64,000 nt of DNA from Streptomyces spirodelae. Lineage in GTDB: Bacteria; Actinomycetota; Actinomycetes; Streptomycetales; Streptomycetaceae. The DNA lies in assembly GCF_017676385.1 (NCBI RefSeq), contig NZ_JAFFZN010000012.1:141946-205945 (forward strand). The letters run 5' to 3'. Position 1 is the stretch's first letter. Each line of letters opens with the position of its first letter. A program made the translations under genes and the position numbers. This document shows, one piece after another, positions 18,479 to 26,563 of this stretch. Under the pieces are notes generated by a model. The model made no database searches. It had not been told where the DNA came from and worked only from the letters and a program-made list of their open reading frames with translations.

Positions 18479-19510
18479 TTGCGTCGGGTAACAAAGCTGG
18501 CTGCCGCGGTCACCGCCACCGCGGCTCTCGCACTGACGGCCACCGCGTGCGGTGAGAGCTCTACGGAGTCGGGTGGCAAGAAGAACAAGGGCGTCGGGCT
18601 CGCCTTCGACGTCGGCGGCCGCGACGACCACTCGTTCAACGAGGCGGCCGCCCGCGGTACGGACAAGGCCGAGAAGGAACTCGGCGTCAAGACCAAGGAG
18701 ATGACCGCCGGCAACAACGAGACGGAGGAGACCCGCGAGCAGCGTCTCACCTCCCTCGCCAAGGCCGGCTACAACCCGGTCATCGGTGTCGGCTTCAACT
18801 ACGGCAAGTCCGTCAACAAGGTCGCCAAGGAGTTCCCCGACACCACCTTCGGTGTGGTGGACGAGCAGTCCCACGCCAAGAACGTGGTCGGGATGACGTT
18901 CGCCGAGAACGAGGCGTCCTACCTGGTCGGCGTGGCCGCGGCCAAGAAGACCAAGACCAACAAGGTCTCCTTCATCGGCGGCGTGGACAACGCGCTCATC
19001 CAGAAGTTCGAGGCCGGCTACGTCAAGGGCGTCAAGGACACCAACCCCAAGATCAAGGTCGAGGTCGACTACCTCTACAAGGAGTCCGACAAGGGCTTCA
19101 ACGACCCGGCGCGCGCCAAGAACATGGCCAAGGGCATGCTCGCCCGCGGCAACGACGTGATCTACACGGCGGCCGGCCAGTCCGGCGCCGGCTCCATCGA
19201 GCAGATCAGCAAGAAGAAGGGCGCCTGGGCCATCGGGGTCGACTCCGACCAGTACCGGCAGAAGGGCCTGGAGAAGTACAAGGACGCCATCCTGACCTCC
19301 TCGGTCAAGAACGTCGACGTCGCCGTCTACGAGCTGATCAAGAGCGTCAAGGACGGCAAGCCGCTGAAGGGCAACCAGACCTTCTCCCTCAAGGAGAAGG
19401 GCGTCTCGGTCGCCACCTCCGGCGGGTTCATCGATGACATCAAGGGTGACATCGACAAGGCCACCGAGAAGATCGTCTCCGGCGAGATCAAGGTCCCGAC
19501 CAGGCCCTGA
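18479..19510 (+). CDS. BMP-family nucleoside-binding lipoprotein
   Basis: A 343-residue solute-binding lipoprotein of the basic membrane protein (BmpA/PnrA) family, delivering nucleosides to the ABC transporter encoded next. The start is TTG 18479, seven bases after AAGGGG. A short signal peptide ends at ALTATAC, a slightly atypical lipobox. The mature protein shows VGLAFDVGGRDDHSFNEAA, the FGVVDEQSH strand, GMTFAENEASYLVGVAA, SFIGGVDNALIQKFEAGY and AAGQSGAG, all expected for the family. Lys/Asp-rich composition and strong codon bias indicate high expression. Downstream cdd and deoA support a nucleoside ligand. A large hairpin follows the stop. Confidence 0.92.
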   Translation: MRRVTKLAAAVTATAALALTATACGESSTESGGKKNKGVGLAFDVGGRDDHSFNEAAARGTDKAEKELGVKTKEMTAGNNETEETREQRLTSLAKAGYNPVIGVGFNYGKSVNKVAKEFPDTTFGVVDEQSHAKNVVGMTFAENEASYLVGVAAAKKTKTNKVSFIGGVDNALIQKFEAGYVKGVKDTNPKIKVEVDYLYKESDKGFNDPARAKNMAKGMLARGNDVIYTAAGQSGAGSIEQISKKKGAWAIGVDSDQYRQKGLEKYKDAILTSSVKNVDVAVYELIKSVKDGKPLKGNQTFSLKEKGVSVATSGGFIDDIKGDIDKATEKIVSGEIKVPTRP

Positions 19511-19526
19511 CCCGGACCTGCCCTGA

Positions 19527-19578
19527 GCGGCACCGTACGCAGCGCGGCGCGCGAGAGCCGCGGCGCGTACGGTGCCGC
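19527..19578 (+). terminator. 14-bp perfect stem-loop between bmp gene and ABC ATPase
   Basis: GCGGCACCGTACGC (19527-19540) pairs perfectly with GCGTACGGTGCCGC (19565-19578) around a 24-base GC-rich loop. Placed 17 bp after the lipoprotein stop, it probably attenuates read-through or stabilises the upstream mRNA, giving more binding protein than transporter. Confidence 0.65.
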
Positions 19579-19610
19579 CCGTAGTCCCTCACCAAGAGCC
19601 GCCGCGCCCG

Positions 19611-19691
19611 CACGCGAAACCGGACCGCGTGCCCGCACGCGGAATCAGACCGTGTGCCGGAACGCACACGCGGAACCAGACCGTGTGCCGG
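19611..19691 (+). repeat. Three tandem ~25-bp imperfect palindromic repeats
   Basis: Units beginning CACGCG and ending near CGTGTGCCGG start at 19611, 19636 and 19665. Each is itself imperfectly palindromic (CACGCGG against CCGTGTG). They lie between the attenuator hairpin and the ATPase ribosome site and could form serial mRNA hairpins or bind a protein. Confidence 0.55.
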
Positions 19692-19739
19692 TGCCGTACA
19701 TCAGCGGCCTCAGCGCCAGCAAGGGAGCGCGTCAGTCAA

Positions 19740-21464
19740 GTGTCCAGCGAGTCCAGCGGCAGCAGTGGCGCGCCGTCCGGTTCGGGCCAGGAGTCCGCGG
19801 CGGCCGTCGAACTGCGCGGCATCACCAAGCGGTTTCCCGGCGTCGTCGCCAACCGCGACATCGACATCCGGGTCGAGCGCGGCACCGTGCACGCTCTTGT
19901 GGGCGAGAACGGCGCCGGCAAATCCACCCTCATGAAGATCCTCTACGGCATGCAGCGGCCGGACGAGGGCACCATCAGCGTCGACGGCGAGGACGTCACC
20001 CTGCACAGCCCCGCGGACGCCATCGCCCGCGGCATCGGCATGGTCCACCAGCACTTCATGCTGGCCGACAACCTCACGGTGCTGGAGAACACCGTCCTGG
20101 GAGCGGAGAAGCTCTACGGCATCGGCTCCCGCGCCCGTAAGAAGGTCATGGAGCTGTCGGACGCCTACCAGCTCGGTATACGCCCCGACGTCCTCGTCGA
20201 GGACCTGGGTGTGGCCGACCGGCAGCGGGTGGAGATCCTCAAGGCCCTCTACCGCGGCGCCCGTGTCCTCATCCTCGACGAGCCGACGGCCGTCCTCGTC
20301 CCGCAGGAGGTCGACGCGCTCTTCGCCAACCTCCGCGAGCTCAAGTCCGAGGGTCTGACGGTGCTGTTCATCTCGCACAAGCTGGGCGAGGTGCTCTCGG
20401 TCGCCGACGCGATCACCGTCATCCGGCGCGGTACGACGGTCGCCTCCGTACGGCCTCAGGAGACGACGCCCAAGCAGCTCGCCGAGCTGATGGTGGGCAG
20501 CGAACTGCCGTCGGCCGAGACCCGCGAGTCGACCGTCACCGACCAGCCGCTGCTGCGCGTTACGGACCTGCACCTGTCGGCCGCCGACCCCGACGGCGGC
20601 CTGCGCACGGTGCTGGACGGGATCTCCTTCACCATCCACAAGGGCGAGGTGCTCGGTGTGGCCGGTGTGGAGGGCAACGGGCAGGCCGAACTGGTCGAGG
20701 CCATCATGGGCATGAGCGACCCGGACGGCGGCAGCGTCACCCTCGACGGCCAGGACATCTCCCACGCGTCCACCCGCAGCCGGCGTGAGAGCGGCATCGG
20801 CTACATCCCCGAGGACCGCCACCGGCATGGGCTGCTGCTGGAGGCCCCGCTGTGGGAGAACCGCATCCTGGGGCACGTCACCGAGAAGCCCAACACCAAG
20901 GGCCCGGCGTTCGGTATCCCCGGCGCGCCGCACCTGCTCGCGCTCAAGGAGGCGCGGGCCGACGCCGAGCGGATCGTCGAGGAGTACGACGTACGCACCC
21001 CCGGCATCGAGGTGTCGGCGGCCAGCCTCTCGGGCGGCAACCAGCAGAAGTTCATCGTCGGCCGCGAGATGAGCCACGACCCCAAGCTGCTGATCGCCGC
21101 GCACCCCACCCGGGGCGTGGACGTCGGAGCCCAGGCGCAGATCTGGGACCAGATACGCGCTGCCCGCCGTGAGGGCCTGGCTGTGCTGCTGATCTCGGCC
21201 GACCTGGACGAGCTGATCGGACTCTCGGACACCCTGCGGGTGATGTACCGGGGCAAGCTGGTGGCGGACGCCGACCCGGCGACGGTCACCCCGCAGGAGC
21301 TGGGCTCGGCGATGACAGGCGCGGCCACCGGCCACCTGGAGCACCGCGAGGAGCACCGCGAGGACGGCCCGGCGCCGGATACCGAGGACGCCCAAGGCGC
21401 CGAGGACGCCGAGGACGCGCGGGACTCCGACAGCGACACCTCCGAGAGGGGAGGCGACAAGTGA
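19740..21464 (+). CDS. ABC transporter ATPase, nucleoside type (two NBDs)
   Basis: A 574-residue ATPase with two fused nucleotide-binding domains, as in simple-sugar/nucleoside importers. Domain 1 has Walker A GENGAGKST, Q-loop HQHFMLADNLTV and Walker B RVLILDEPTAVL. Domain 2 has a degenerate Walker A (GVEGNGQAEL), signature LSGGNQQKFIVGREM and a Walker B region LLIAAHPTRGVDVGA with Ala-His in place of the usual Asp-Glu. An acidic tail of about 45 residues (Glu/Asp-rich) follows. GTG 19740 is the only plausible start, though AAGGGAG lies 12 bases upstream, rather far. The stop overlaps the permease start (GTGA). Confidence 0.9.
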   Translation: MSSESSGSSGAPSGSGQESAAAVELRGITKRFPGVVANRDIDIRVERGTVHALVGENGAGKSTLMKILYGMQRPDEGTISVDGEDVTLHSPADAIARGIGMVHQHFMLADNLTVLENTVLGAEKLYGIGSRARKKVMELSDAYQLGIRPDVLVEDLGVADRQRVEILKALYRGARVLILDEPTAVLVPQEVDALFANLRELKSEGLTVLFISHKLGEVLSVADAITVIRRGTTVASVRPQETTPKQLAELMVGSELPSAETRESTVTDQPLLRVTDLHLSAADPDGGLRTVLDGISFTIHKGEVLGVAGVEGNGQAELVEAIMGMSDPDGGSVTLDGQDISHASTRSRRESGIGYIPEDRHRHGLLLEAPLWENRILGHVTEKPNTKGPAFGIPGAPHLLALKEARADAERIVEEYDVRTPGIEVSAASLSGGNQQKFIVGREMSHDPKLLIAAHPTRGVDVGAQAQIWDQIRAARREGLAVLLISADLDELIGLSDTLRVMYRGKLVADADPATVTPQELGSAMTGAATGHLEHREEHREDGPAPDTEDAQGAEDAEDARDSDSDTSERGGDK

Positions 21465-22642
21465 GCCGTCTCAAGGACAAGTTCAGCGCCCAGGCCGTGC
21501 TGCAGGCGCTGGCGGCGCCCGCGCTCGCCCTCCTCACGGCGTTCGTGCTCTCCTCCGCCGTCATCGCGGCGACCGGCAAGGACCCGTTCCACGCCTTCTA
21601 CGTGATGATCGACTTCGGCTCGAAGAGCGACAGCCAGGTCTGGATCATCAACAAGGCGATCCCCTACTACCTGTCAGCGGCGGCCGTGGCCATCGGCTTC
21701 CGGATGAACCTCTTCAACATCGGCGTGGACGGGCAGTACCGGGTGGCCGCGTTCTTCGCCGCGGTCGTCGGCGGCGCCCTCGCGCTCCCCGGCGTGCTGC
21801 AGATCGGCGTGATCATCGTCGTCGCCATGGCGGTCGGCGCCCTGTGGGCGGGCATCGCGGGCGTACTGAAGACCACGCGCGGGGTCAGCGAGGTCATCAC
21901 CACGATCATGCTGAACTCCATCGCGGGTTCGCTGATCGGCTACTTCCTCTCCGAGGACAAGCTGGCCGTCAAGGACGGCAACCTCTTCCACACCCCGACC
22001 ATCCCTGAAGCCGCCCGCTTCTTCCTCATCCCGACCTCGCCCGACCCGATCTACGGCACCGTGGTCATCGCCGCCGTCATCGGACTGGCCTACTGGTTCG
22101 TGCTCGGCCGCACCCGCTTCGGCTTCGACCTGCGCGCCGTGGGGCGCAGCGAGTCGGCTGCCTCTGCCAGCGGCGTCAGCGTCCGCCGGATGGTCGTCAC
22201 CAGCATGGTGCTCTCCGGCGCCGTCGCCGGTCTGGTCGGTATGCCCACGCTGCTGAACAAGTCCTTCAGCTACGGCACCGACTTCCCCACCGGCGTCGGC
22301 TTCACCGGCATCGCCATCGCCCTGCTGGGCCGCAACCACCCCATCGGCATGGCACTGGCCGCGCTGCTGTGGGGCTTCCTGGAGCGCACCGGCATCCAGC
22401 TGGAGTTCGAGGGATACGCGCAGGAGATCGTCGGCGTCATGCAGGGGATCATCGTGCTGTGCGTCGTCATCGCGTACGAGATCGTCCGCCGCACGGTGCT
22501 GCGCAGGCAGCAGAGCGCGGTCGGCGCCGAGCTGAGCGCACAGGGCACACCGGGCGCCCCCGCAGGCCCGGACGCCGCGGAGGCGCAGGACGGAAAGAGC
22601 GCACAGAGCACCCAGTCCAAGAAGGCGGGGACCACCGCATGA
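21461..22642 (+). CDS. ABC transporter permease 1, nucleoside type
   Basis: A 393-residue integral membrane permease of the BPD_transp_2 type, forming half of the channel. About nine hydrophobic segments are visible, the first at residues 12-36. Family motifs include AAVAIGFRMNLFNIGVDGQY, VSEVITTIMLNSIAGSLIGY and ALLGRNHPIGMALAALLWGF. The C-terminal 50 residues are Ala/Gln/Lys-rich and cytoplasmic. GTG 21461 overlaps the ATPase stop by four bases and the stop overlaps the next ATG by four, so the three are tightly coupled. Confidence 0.9.
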   Translation: MSRLKDKFSAQAVLQALAAPALALLTAFVLSSAVIAATGKDPFHAFYVMIDFGSKSDSQVWIINKAIPYYLSAAAVAIGFRMNLFNIGVDGQYRVAAFFAAVVGGALALPGVLQIGVIIVVAMAVGALWAGIAGVLKTTRGVSEVITTIMLNSIAGSLIGYFLSEDKLAVKDGNLFHTPTIPEAARFFLIPTSPDPIYGTVVIAAVIGLAYWFVLGRTRFGFDLRAVGRSESAASASGVSVRRMVVTSMVLSGAVAGLVGMPTLLNKSFSYGTDFPTGVGFTGIAIALLGRNHPIGMALAALLWGFLERTGIQLEFEGYAQEIVGVMQGIIVLCVVIAYEIVRRTVLRRQQSAVGAELSAQGTPGAPAGPDAAEAQDGKSAQSTQSKKAGTTA

Positions 22643-23952
22643 GCACCACTACGTCCGCGTCGTCTGCGTCGAAGAACGCCCCCGCGGCGCCCGCCGCCCC
22701 ACGCGGCAAGCGCAAGCTCTCCTACCCGCTCGTCCTGCTGCTCATCGCGGGAGGTCTGCTGCTGCTCTCCCTCGTCCGCCTCATCACCGGTGACGAGCAG
22801 CTCAGCAACAGCGACCAGTTCGCCTCCGCGCTGAGCGCAGCCGTCCCCATCGGGCTGGCCGGACTCGGCGGACTGTGGGCCGAACGCGCCGGTGTCATCA
22901 ACATCGGCCTCGAGGGCATGATGATGCTCGGCACCTTCGCGGCCGGCTGGATGGGCTGGCAGCACGGGCCGTGGGCCGCCATCCTGGCCGGCATCGTGGG
23001 CGGCGCGCTGGGCGGGCTGCTGCACGCGCTGGCCACCGTCACCTTCGGTGTCGACCACATCGTCTCCGGTGTCGCCATCAACATCCTCGCGCTCGGCCTC
23101 GTCCGCTATCTGGCCAAGCTGTGGTTCGGCGCCGAGGGCAGCGAGGCGGCCGCGGCGGGCGGCAACGACAAGCAGTCCCCGCCGATGGACAGCATGCCCA
23201 CCTTCACCGTCCCCGGCCTCGCCGACGGACTGGCCGCCATCGAGAAGCACCACTGGTTCCTCGTCTCCGACCTGGCGGGCATCCTGCGCGCCCTGGTCGA
23301 CGACGTCTCCTGGGTGACGGTGCTGACGGTGCTGCTGTTCGTCGGCAGCTTCTACGTCCTGTGGCGCTCCTCGTTCGGACTGCGGCTGCGCTCCTGCGGC
23401 GAGAACCCGGTCGCCGCCGAGTCGCTGGGTGTGAACGTCTACAGGTACAAGTACGCGGCGCTGGCCGTCTCCGGTGCGCTGGCCGGACTCGGCGGCGCGT
23501 TCCTCGCCGTGGGCGTACACATCTACCAGGAGAACCAGACCGGCGGCCGCGGCTACATCGGCCTCGCCACCATGATCTTCGGCAACTGGCGCCCCGGCGG
23601 CGTGGCCATGGGCGCAGGGCTCTTCGGCTTCATGGACGCGCTGCGCGTCGTCGGAGGCGGCACCACGGTGCACGCCATGCTGCTGCTGATGGCCGTCCTG
23701 CTGGTCGTGCTCGCCGTCTGGAAGCTCCGCGCGGGCCTGCGCGGTGCCCGCGGCGCCCGTATCCAGGCCGCCGTCAGCCTCGTCATCGCCGTACTGCTCG
23801 TGCTGTGGTACACGGCGACCGACACCGTGGCACTGGAGTTCGTCGAGATGACGCCGTACGTCACGACGCTGCTGGTGCTCTCACTCGCGGCCCAACGCCT
23901 CCGCGCGCCACGCGCGATCGGCAAACCGTACCGCCGGGGCGAGGGAACGTAG
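22639..23952 (+). CDS. ABC transporter permease 2, nucleoside type
   Basis: A 437-residue permease, partner of the preceding protein. After a short charged N-terminus there are about ten hydrophobic segments; ERAGVINIGLEGMMMLGTF and DHIVSGVAINILALGLVRYL are the family signature, and YIGLATMIFGNWRPGGVAMG follows late. A loop of about 60 residues between segments (around residues 160-215, containing NDKQSPPMDSMP) is longer than in many homologues. ATG 22639 lies in an ATGA overlap. The cytidine deaminase gene begins 2 bp after its stop. Confidence 0.9.
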   Translation: MSTTTSASSASKNAPAAPAAPRGKRKLSYPLVLLLIAGGLLLLSLVRLITGDEQLSNSDQFASALSAAVPIGLAGLGGLWAERAGVINIGLEGMMMLGTFAAGWMGWQHGPWAAILAGIVGGALGGLLHALATVTFGVDHIVSGVAINILALGLVRYLAKLWFGAEGSEAAAAGGNDKQSPPMDSMPTFTVPGLADGLAAIEKHHWFLVSDLAGILRALVDDVSWVTVLTVLLFVGSFYVLWRSSFGLRLRSCGENPVAAESLGVNVYRYKYAALAVSGALAGLGGAFLAVGVHIYQENQTGGRGYIGLATMIFGNWRPGGVAMGAGLFGFMDALRVVGGGTTVHAMLLLMAVLLVVLAVWKLRAGLRGARGARIQAAVSLVIAVLLVLWYTATDTVALEFVEMTPYVTTLLVLSLAAQRLRAPRAIGKPYRRGEGT

Positions 23953-23953
23953 C

Positions 23954-24361
23954 GTGGGGGCCGTGCACAAGGCGGACATCGACTGGAACACCCTGCGCGG
24001 ACAGGCACGGCAAGCCATGTCCCGCGCGTACGCCCCCTACTCCGGCTTCCCCGTCGGCGCTGCCGCGCTGGTCGACGACGGGCGCACGGTGACCGGCTGC
24101 AACGTGGAGAACGCCTCCTACGGAGTCGGCCTGTGCGCCGAATGCGGCCTGGTCTCCGAGCTCTTCGCCACCGGCGGCGGCAGGCTGGTCGCCTTCACCT
24201 GCGTCGGCGGCGACGGCTCCGTCGTCGCCCCCTGCGGCCGCTGCCGCCAACTGCTGTGGGAACACGGGGGCGGCGCACTGCTGGTGGAGGCGCCCTCGGG
24301 CGTACGCCCCCTGTCCGAGCTGCTGGCCGAAGCGTTCGGCCCGGAGCAGCTGGCCCGCTGA
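23954..24361 (+). CDS. cdd: Cytidine deaminase
   Basis: A 135-residue homotetrameric-type cytidine deaminase converting (deoxy)cytidine to (deoxy)uridine. Zinc ligands Cys61, Cys94 and Cys97 and catalytic Glu63 are present (GLCAECG and APCGRCRQ); CNVENASYG is the substrate loop. Most family members have CAER after the first ligand, here CAEC. Start GTG 23954 has GAGGGA seven bases upstream; a second in-frame GTG is at 23963. It lies directly behind the nucleoside transporter and supplies deoxyuridine to the following pyrimidine phosphorylase. Confidence 0.93.
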   Translation: MGAVHKADIDWNTLRGQARQAMSRAYAPYSGFPVGAAALVDDGRTVTGCNVENASYGVGLCAECGLVSELFATGGGRLVAFTCVGGDGSVVAPCGRCRQLLWEHGGGALLVEAPSGVRPLSELLAEAFGPEQLAR

Positions 24362-24422
24362 CCTGCCCGCTGAACAGGCACCCGCACCCTCCGGGCCGGT
24401 CGAAAGAAAGAGGTACTCAGGC

Positions 24423-25697
24423 ATGGACGCCATCTCCGTCATCCGCGCCAAGCGCGACCGCCACGAGCTGACCGGCGAACAGATCGACTGGATCATCGAC
24501 GCCTACACCCGCGGAGTGGTCGCCGACGAGCAGATGTCGGCGCTCGCCATGGCCGTCTACCTCAACGGCATGAGCCGTACGGAGATCTCCCGCTGGACCG
24601 CCGCGATGATCGCCTCCGGCGAGCGGATGGACTTCGGCGCGCTGCAGCGCCCCACCGCCGACAAGCACTCCACGGGCGGCGTCGGCGACAAGATCACCCT
24701 GCCGCTCGCCCCCCTGGTGGCCGCCTGCGGCGCCGCCGTCCCCCAGCTGTCCGGCCGCGGCCTCGGCCACACCGGCGGCACCCTGGACAAGCTGGAGTCC
24801 ATCCCCGGCTGGCGCGCCTCGCTGACCAACGACGAGATGATGAACGTCCTGCGGGAGACCGGTTCCGTCATCTGCGCGGCCGGCGACGGCCTGGCCCCCG
24901 CCGACAAGCGCCTCTACGCGCTCCGCGACGTCACAGGCACCGTGGAGTCCCTCCCGCTGATCGCCTCGTCCATCATGTCCAAGAAGATCGCCGAGGGCAC
25001 GGGCGCGCTGGTCCTGGACGTCAAGGCGGGCTCCGGCGCCTTCATGAAGAACGTCGACGATGCCCGCGAACTGGCTGCCACCATGGTCGAGCTGGGCCAC
25101 GATCACGGCGTCAAGACGGTCGCCCTCCTCACCGACATGAACACCCCTCTCGGCCTGACGGCGGGCAACGCCCTGGAGGTCCGCGAGTCGGTGGACGTCC
25201 TGGCGGGCGGCGGCCCCGCCGACGTCGTGGAACTCACCCTCGCCCTGGCCCGCGAAATGCTCGACGCGGCGGGCCTGCCGGACGCCGACCCCGCGAAGGC
25301 GTTGGCCGACGGCTCCGCCATGGACGTCTGGCGCCGCATGATCACCGCCCAGGGCGGTGACCCGGATGCCGAGCTCCCCAAGGCGCGCGAACACCACGTG
25401 GTGAAAGCGGAGACCTCCGGCGTACTGACCCGCCTGGACGCCTACGCCGTCGGCCTCGCCTCCTGGCGCCTCGGCGCGGGCCGCGCCCGCAAAGAGGACC
25501 CCGTCCAGGCCGGCGCGGGCGTGGAACTGCACGCCCGTGTGGGCGACCACATCCCCGCGGGCGCCCCTCTCCTCACGTTGCACACGGACACCCCGGAAGC
25601 CTTCGCCTACGCGGAGCAGGCCCTGACGGACGCCTGGGACATCACCGACTCGCCCTCGTACAAGCCGACACCGCTGATCCTGGACCGCATCGGGTAG
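24423..25697 (+). CDS. deoA: Thymidine (pyrimidine-nucleoside) phosphorylase
   Basis: A 424-residue phosphorylase splitting thymidine or deoxyuridine with phosphate to base and deoxyribose-1-phosphate. The family signature is intact: DKHSTGGVGDKITLPLAPLV for phosphate binding, SGRGLGHTGGTLDKLESIPG and ALYALRDVTGTVES, then SIMSKKIAEGTGALVLDVK. ATG 24423 follows AAAGAGG. Last gene of the operon that starts at the bmp gene. Its product feeds deoC through a phosphopentomutase not in this window. Confidence 0.94.
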   Translation: MDAISVIRAKRDRHELTGEQIDWIIDAYTRGVVADEQMSALAMAVYLNGMSRTEISRWTAAMIASGERMDFGALQRPTADKHSTGGVGDKITLPLAPLVAACGAAVPQLSGRGLGHTGGTLDKLESIPGWRASLTNDEMMNVLRETGSVICAAGDGLAPADKRLYALRDVTGTVESLPLIASSIMSKKIAEGTGALVLDVKAGSGAFMKNVDDARELAATMVELGHDHGVKTVALLTDMNTPLGLTAGNALEVRESVDVLAGGGPADVVELTLALAREMLDAAGLPDADPAKALADGSAMDVWRRMITAQGGDPDAELPKAREHHVVKAETSGVLTRLDAYAVGLASWRLGAGRARKEDPVQAGAGVELHARVGDHIPAGAPLLTLHTDTPEAFAYAEQALTDAWDITDSPSYKPTPLILDRIG

Positions 25698-25728
25698 GAC
25701 GCTGACGGCGGACGGGCTCGCTGCGGGG

Positions 25729-26016
25729 CTACTGGACGTCCAGGCAGTCGGCGCACGTGACGCGCCGCTGCCACTCGTCCACCTCGCCGACGGCACCGCA
25801 GAGCGGCGTGCCGTCGCGCACCTTGTGCACGGTCATCACGTCGTCTCCGACCGTGCCCGGCACCCAGTCGGACGCGCCTTGGATCTTCCTCCGCATCTTG
25901 GCGAGCAGTCGGGCCCGCTCCGCGCTCTGCTTCCGCGCGCCGGCGTCGTCCTTGTCGGCCAGCGCGTGGCGCGGCCCGTTGCCCTTCGGACGCTGCCAAT
26001 CGAGAGGGCGGCTCAT
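25729..26016 (-). CDS. Small hypothetical protein with C-terminal CxxC
   Basis: A 95-residue hydrophilic protein, unrecognised. The N-terminal half is basic (RARLLAKMRRKIQ). The C-terminal half has single Cys in TPLCGAV and a CADCLDV ending, so a CxxC plus Cys cluster could bind a metal. ATG 26016 overlaps the upstream gene stop by four bases (ATGA). It is the last of three very small genes on this strand that face an XRE regulator, convergent with deoA. Confidence 0.6.
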   Translation of the reverse strand: MSRPLDWQRPKGNGPRHALADKDDAGARKQSAERARLLAKMRRKIQGASDWVPGTVGDDVMTVHKVRDGTPLCGAVGEVDEWQRRVTCADCLDVQ

Positions 26017-26174
26017 TCCTGCCCCCTTCCGTCGGCGGCGGACAGTGCGCCGTGTTCAGGATGCCGCTTCAACAAGACATCGCAGTCGGTCACCCGGCTG
26101 AAGTCCCCCACACCCCTCGCCGTATCCCTCTCCCGCTCCAGCTGGGCACACTCGGCACACTGCGTGTCGCTCAT
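26013..26174 (-). CDS. 53-residue hypothetical protein
   Basis: A 53-residue protein starting MSDTQCAECAQLERERDTAR, with a CxxC pair and a charged helix-like region. It is joined by ATGA overlaps to the gene on either side, which is the main reason for calling it. No family is recognised. Confidence 0.5.
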   Translation of the reverse strand: MSDTQCAECAQLERERDTARGVGDFSRVTDCDVLLKRHPEHGALSAADGRGQE

Positions 26175-26374
26175 ACGGGCATCACCCGCCGTGCCTCCTC
26201 GAGCCGTCGGGCTGTCTCGCACGAGGTACCGGGCGTGCAGACACCGCATTCCTGCCGGTGCATCACGTAAGCCGCCTGAAGCTGCGCGATGTCCGCACTG
26301 CGCGGGTGGTCGGATACATCAACTGGAATCGCCTCCGATCCCGCGGCCGACGACTGCCACCTGGTCCGCTTCAT
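26171..26374 (-). CDS. 67-residue hypothetical protein heading small-gene operon
   Basis: A 67-residue protein, MKRTRWQSSAAGSEAIPVDV at the start, with a central HRQECGVCTPGTSCETARRL segment bearing three Cys. The start ATG 26374 is seven bases behind the strong ribosome site AAGGGAAGG; longer upstream frames are not needed. Its stop overlaps the next start (ATGA). The three small Cys-containing proteins may act together, perhaps with the divergent XRE/TPR regulator; function unknown. Confidence 0.6.
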   Translation of the reverse strand: MKRTRWQSSAAGSEAIPVDVSDHPRSADIAQLQAAYVMHRQECGVCTPGTSCETARRLEEARRVMPV

Positions 26375-26563
26375 GGCTCTGCCTTCCCTTTTCAGGTGGG
26401 TATCCATGGTCCCCCGCAGCCGGTGGCCCTTCGGGGGCGCCATGGCTGGCCACTTCACCGGAGAAGAGGGATCAGCACCACGGCGGAACTGCCGCATCCA
26501 GGCTGCACTTTGGCTGCACGAGGTACCCTGACCAGGGGAGACGGCAGCCAAAGGAGTACGGGC

